A DNA stretch of 19,024 nt, from positions 1 to 19,024 of the forward strand of contig JAUVIG010000019.1 of the NCBI GenBank assembly GCA_030592825.1, read 5' to 3'. Under the pieces are notes generated by a model, which worked only from the letters and a program-made list of their open reading frames with translations, ran no database searches and was not told where the DNA came from. The stretch comes from Chlorobiota bacterium (GTDB lineage Bacteria; Bacteroidota; Bacteroidia; Bacteroidales; JAADGE01). A program made the position numbers and the translations under genes. Shown in pieces: positions 18,201 to 19,024 of this stretch (position 1 is the stretch's first letter; each line of letters begins with the position of its first letter).

Positions 18201-18455
18201 GCATCAGGTTTTGAACCGATAAACATAATCTCAAGATACAGGTGGCAAGACGGTCTGGGTTATTATGAAACCACCAAAGATGCATCAACAAATTTCTTTA
18301 TGGAAGCATTACCAAAAGGAACTTATGTATTTGAATATCCGTTGAGAGTAACACACGAAGGTAACTTCTCAAACGGTATCACAACCATTCAATGCATGTA
18401 TGCACCGGAATTTACATCACATTCAGAAGGTGTTAGGGTGGATGTTAAAAAATAG
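12294..18455 (+). CDS. Bacterial alpha-2-macroglobulin with thioester motif
   Basis: 2053-residue exported protease-trap protein. The signal peptide ends near A23 (TNLTA, then Q24); with no lipobox Cys it should be soluble in the periplasm or secreted, unlike lipid-anchored E. coli A2M. Residues about 25-470 are a mostly helical N-terminal extension. Macroglobulin domains follow: MG2 signature DRAIFRPGQTVHFKG around 607-621, MG3 near 695-800, and a bait-region-type domain about 984-1120. A tyrosine/glycine-rich then basic and acidic, probably disordered segment spans 1186-1265 (basic NRRTKYKNGKSK at 1208-1219, acidic 1226-1237) and is the best candidate for the protease-cleaved bait. The A2M core begins at NFNETAFFYP (1274 on). 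The thioester domain holds C1505-T-E-Q1508, an intact CxEQ motif; the C-terminal receptor-like MG domain covers about 1930-2053. Cleavage of the bait should expose the thioester to cross-link the attacker. No pbpC lies next to it, unlike in many proteobacteria. Confidence 0.95.
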   Translation: MKTKLLVLPLILILLTFTTNLTAQNMKFYKEKWTQIDSLDKKGLPKSALEVVDKIYNHAKSEKNSEQVLKSFIYILKYKNSIEENAFEKLCFEMDSTAQEAAFPDNAIMHTMLADMYWWYYQNNRWKFYERTNTVNFSNNDMQTWTLDFLVHKIIKAYNESLSDKAGLQKIPVTDYKELIETGTKPKNLRPTLYDFLAHKAIDFFSNTEISLTKPADNYELTEDFYFNKVDEFIKKDIESSDSLSLHFHAECILQDLLKYRMQIQKEEDALIDADLKRLRFAYAHSVHNNKEQLYLQSLKKLEKKYSDNPFSAEISLEIARYYNNLSSKYKPLEKETEKYNNYKITAHNICKSVIEKYPKTNAAEHCKSLMYNIEHHNLSFTIENVVPAVKNFSSHVSYRNINKLYIRVAKIDKKKYEKYTEKLYGEKLYDKIFENASKIYEINKDLPKDDDFNSHSTELILNEINNPGFYILFISNNENYTYEKGLASYKTFTVSNISYTKQILYDGSYRYFVADRNTGEPLKGVSCQLWNSKYNYSLRKYVRVNKATYYTDENGFITVKSIKNKNYSYWYIDFKKDNDFLTTANSIYLYKRDHTKYKTNKTHFFTDRAIFRPGQTVHFKGITINTDGETNEIAKNYNTTVYLYDVNHQKVSELKVKSNEYGTFSGSFEIPIGLLNGQFYITDSNGTKYFSVEEYKRPKFEVEMLPFKGNYILNDEVEVEGKAVSFAGAPISEGEVTYRIIRTPMWRGWWYWSFPSQSTEIKNGKLVTDDSGKFKIKFDALPDLSMPENEFTYFRYQIKVDVTDLNGETQSTSSGINIGYRALQVSLPLSGMINKDAKELNKKHKFEYDIYTQNLNGELIEAKGEIKIYKLKDNPQTFRTKQWNRTDKKLYIKEEWYKQLPGNFFDNENEQKELEKEEQIFMTKFNTKDNKKLNLSSIKSYDPGYYVVEITSKDAFGNAVSNKHFFTVYSHKSKKMPTKLTNIFIPVKTTCEPGEEAVLLVGSSLQNVKMIYQIEHKGKIISTKFLNISDEQQLIKIPVEEKHRGNFAVHFIFIKNNRVYNQSQVIYVPYSNKKLDIEFMTFRDKLYPGQKEEWKIKIKGPKGEKVAAEMLATLYDASLDQFKPNYWDFNIYNSYYANCSWSTGTFTTSNSTLLKSDIDKSHYVYALTYDYFNWFGFSYYSYYRGFYGGVDYSEDGETGVVSKSVGNRRTKYKNGKSKQEPGLAEEEATEDYDESERTISDKTKAGEYFGKEITRNEDITGKEDFSNVKVRTNFNETAFFYPHLETNENGEVIVSFTIPESLTKWKMMGFATTTDLKYGFINEELITQKDLMLMPNPPRFFRENDKITFPVKISNISKEDLNGQVMLEFFDAITMKPITGIFVKGENQQKGFSVKSGGNSLVSWKLNIPEGIGAITYKVVAKSGKFSDGEQKPLPVLTNRMLVTESLPLPIRGKEVKTFKFEKLINSGSSSSIRHHKLTLEFTSNPAWYAVQALPYLMEYPYECTEQTFSRFYANSIASHIANSNPKIKRVFDSWKATDAGALISNLEKNQELKAVLLEETPWVLNGKNETERKKRVGLLFDLNKMANELHRALKKIQKAQKSNGAWPWFDGMPESRYITQHIVTGMGHLDKLGVKSVRQDDKTWNMLKKAVGYLDIRIKEDYDWLKKHYTKKELKENHLSYIAIQYLYGRSYFTDLPIPSRTKEAFEYYKGQSEKYWLSQSKYMQGMIALALFRYDSKEIPADIVKSLKENSTDHEEMGMYWIDNVAGWYWYQAPIEQQALMIEVFDEVTNDQKSVNNMKIWLLKQKQTQDWKTTKATTEAVYALLKQGTDWLASDKLVKIKMDNKIIDPTKMDNVKVEAGTGYFKTSWSGGEIKPSMGNITVTKEDAGVSWGALYWQYFEDLDKITPHETPLKLKKQLFIERLTERGKVIEPISDDAKLKIGDKVIVRIELRVDRRMEYIHMKDMRASGFEPINIISRYRWQDGLGYYETTKDASTNFFMEALPKGTYVFEYPLRVTHEGNFSNGITTIQCMYAPEFTSHSEGVRVDVKK

Positions 18456-18519
18456 AATTTTTAAAAAATAATCCTCTTTTATTTTGGATATTAATTTTTA
18501 ACAGCTAAAAAAAATATTA

Positions 18520-18561
18520 TTTTTATGGAAATTTATGTAACTTGTTATCATTATATAAAAC
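18520..18561 (+). promoter_or_regulatory. Promoter-like element before the DUF1573-like gene
   Basis: TTTTTATGG (18520-18528), 17 bases, then TATCATTATATAAAAC (18546-18561), 36 bases before the ATG at 18598. It has the same blocks and spacing as the element at 12231-12275. The intergenic region between the macroglobulin stop and this point shows no convincing terminator. Confidence 0.5.
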
Positions 18562-18597
18562 TTAGAAAACTATTTTATTAATTTAAATTTTGAAATC

Positions 18598-18877
18598 ATG
18601 AAATTACAGAAATTTATTATGCTGACTATTGCTGTGTTTGCCTTTACATTTATGGGGTACGGACAGGTTGAACCCGGAGAAGCACCTATGTTTGGAAATG
18701 TTAGAGGTATAAAACCCATGTATATACATGACTTTGGTAAAATTAACGAAACTTTAAAATCTTATAGCTTTAAGATAAAAAATACCGGAATAGAAGTTAT
18801 TGATATTGTTGACATTAAAATTCCGGCAAAAATTGCAATAAATGTTCTGGAGTTTCACATTAAACCCGGATCAAGAG
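18598..18877 (+). CDS. Secreted DUF1573-like protein, N-terminal part only (broken at a junction)
   Basis: Signal peptide MKLQKFIMLTIAVFAFTFMGYGQ, then a segment IHDFGKINETLKSYSFKIKNTG followed by IKIPAKIAINVLEFHIKPGSRG. This is the start of a DUF1573/ASH-type immunoglobulin-like domain (HDFG, then F-x-I-x-NTG), common in Bacteroidota envelope proteins. Natural homology ends at about residue 92-93. After that, this frame runs on to a TGA at 18988-18990 through sequence that actually encodes valyl-tRNA synthetase in another frame. The ORF therefore reads as 130 residues, but its last ~37 are artefactual. The true gene should be longer; its remainder is missing here. Confidence 0.75.
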
Positions 18878-19024
18878 GTGCTCATGGGAGCAGTAAAACT
18901 TTTGCATCCATTTATGCCTTTTGTGACAGAAGAAATATGGGAAAAGCTACCCGGGACAGAAGGGAGTATTATGATTGCCAGGTTCCCTGAGGCCTCTGAT
19001 TATATCAAGGACGAAAATGCCCTG
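18878..19024 (+). CDS. valS: Valyl-tRNA synthetase fragment (anticodon-binding region), foreign junction
   Basis: From GTG at 18878 to the window end, 49 codons without a stop encode VLMGAVKLLHPFMPFVTEEI then WEKLPGTEGSIMIARFPEA. This is the hallmark LLHPFMPFxTEEIW segment of the ValS anticodon-binding domain, followed by the usual SIM-x-x-x-(W/F)P. The catalytic HIGH and KMSKS regions, which would lie upstream, are replaced by the DUF1573-like gene, and the C-terminal coiled coil lies beyond the window. GC is about 45% here, against roughly 30% before the junction. The piece has no start of its own, so it is a gene fragment joined to unrelated DNA. Confidence 0.85.
   Translation, partial: MLMGAVKLLHPFMPFVTEEIWEKLPGTEGSIMIARFPEASDYIKDENAL

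Noticed and set aside
18456..18500. Weak stem AAAATAA/TTATTTT after the macroglobulin stop as a terminator
   Set aside because: Only 7 A-T pairs with no clean T-run after it; expected by chance in such AT-rich sequence.
18878..18990. C-terminal ~37 residues of the 130-residue ORF as a novel domain
   Set aside because: The same bases encode recognisable valyl-tRNA synthetase in another frame.

Overview
The window is AT-rich (roughly 30% GC by eye) and reads as chromosomal DNA of a Bacteroidota (Bacteroidetes) bacterium. Several secreted proteins have signal peptides ending in -AQ or -GQ, start codons lack Shine-Dalgarno sequences, and the families fit (YwqK/MORN-repeat, DUF1573-like, large alpha-2-macroglobulin). 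It is ordinary genome with a strong cell-envelope flavour. I see no phage, CRISPR array, tRNA or rRNA.

Layout: (1) 1-2460, minus: a left-truncated single-chain MmeI-like (type IIL/IIG) restriction-modification enzyme. It is open through every codon to the window edge and has both nuclease and methylase motifs. (2) 2563-4943, minus: a class V PLP enzyme (cysteine-desulfurase fold) and the tRNA methyltransferase TrmN6, separated by a hairpin built of 8-base phrases. (3) 5063-11734, minus: envelope proteins. In transcription order these are an outer-membrane barrel with its own N-terminal domain, a truncated Nramp transporter tail, a lipoprotein with three ~120-residue repeats, a SIMPL-domain secreted protein, and a membrane-anchored DUF3352-like protein fused to MORN-type repeats. 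The long gaps hold palindromic repeat structures. (4) 11975-18455, plus, divergent: a tiny secreted protein followed by a 2053-residue alpha-2-macroglobulin with an intact CxEQ thioester motif. (5) 18598-end: the start of a DUF1573-like secreted protein, which breaks off at about 18872-18880. There the sequence switches abruptly to an internal piece of valyl-tRNA synthetase with clearly higher GC.

How the genes fit together: the divergent plus-strand genes share a promoter-like element (TTTTTATGG, 17 bases, TATC(A/T)TTATATAA), so the macroglobulin and the DUF1573-like gene may be co-regulated. The minus-strand envelope genes are spaced by 94-331 bases and are probably independent units rather than one tight operon. 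I found no coherent new multi-gene system. The points most worth checking are the chimeric right end, the phrase-repeat hairpins shared by several intergenic gaps, the folded element at 7353-7528, and the macroglobulin with its candidate bait segment and small secreted neighbour.
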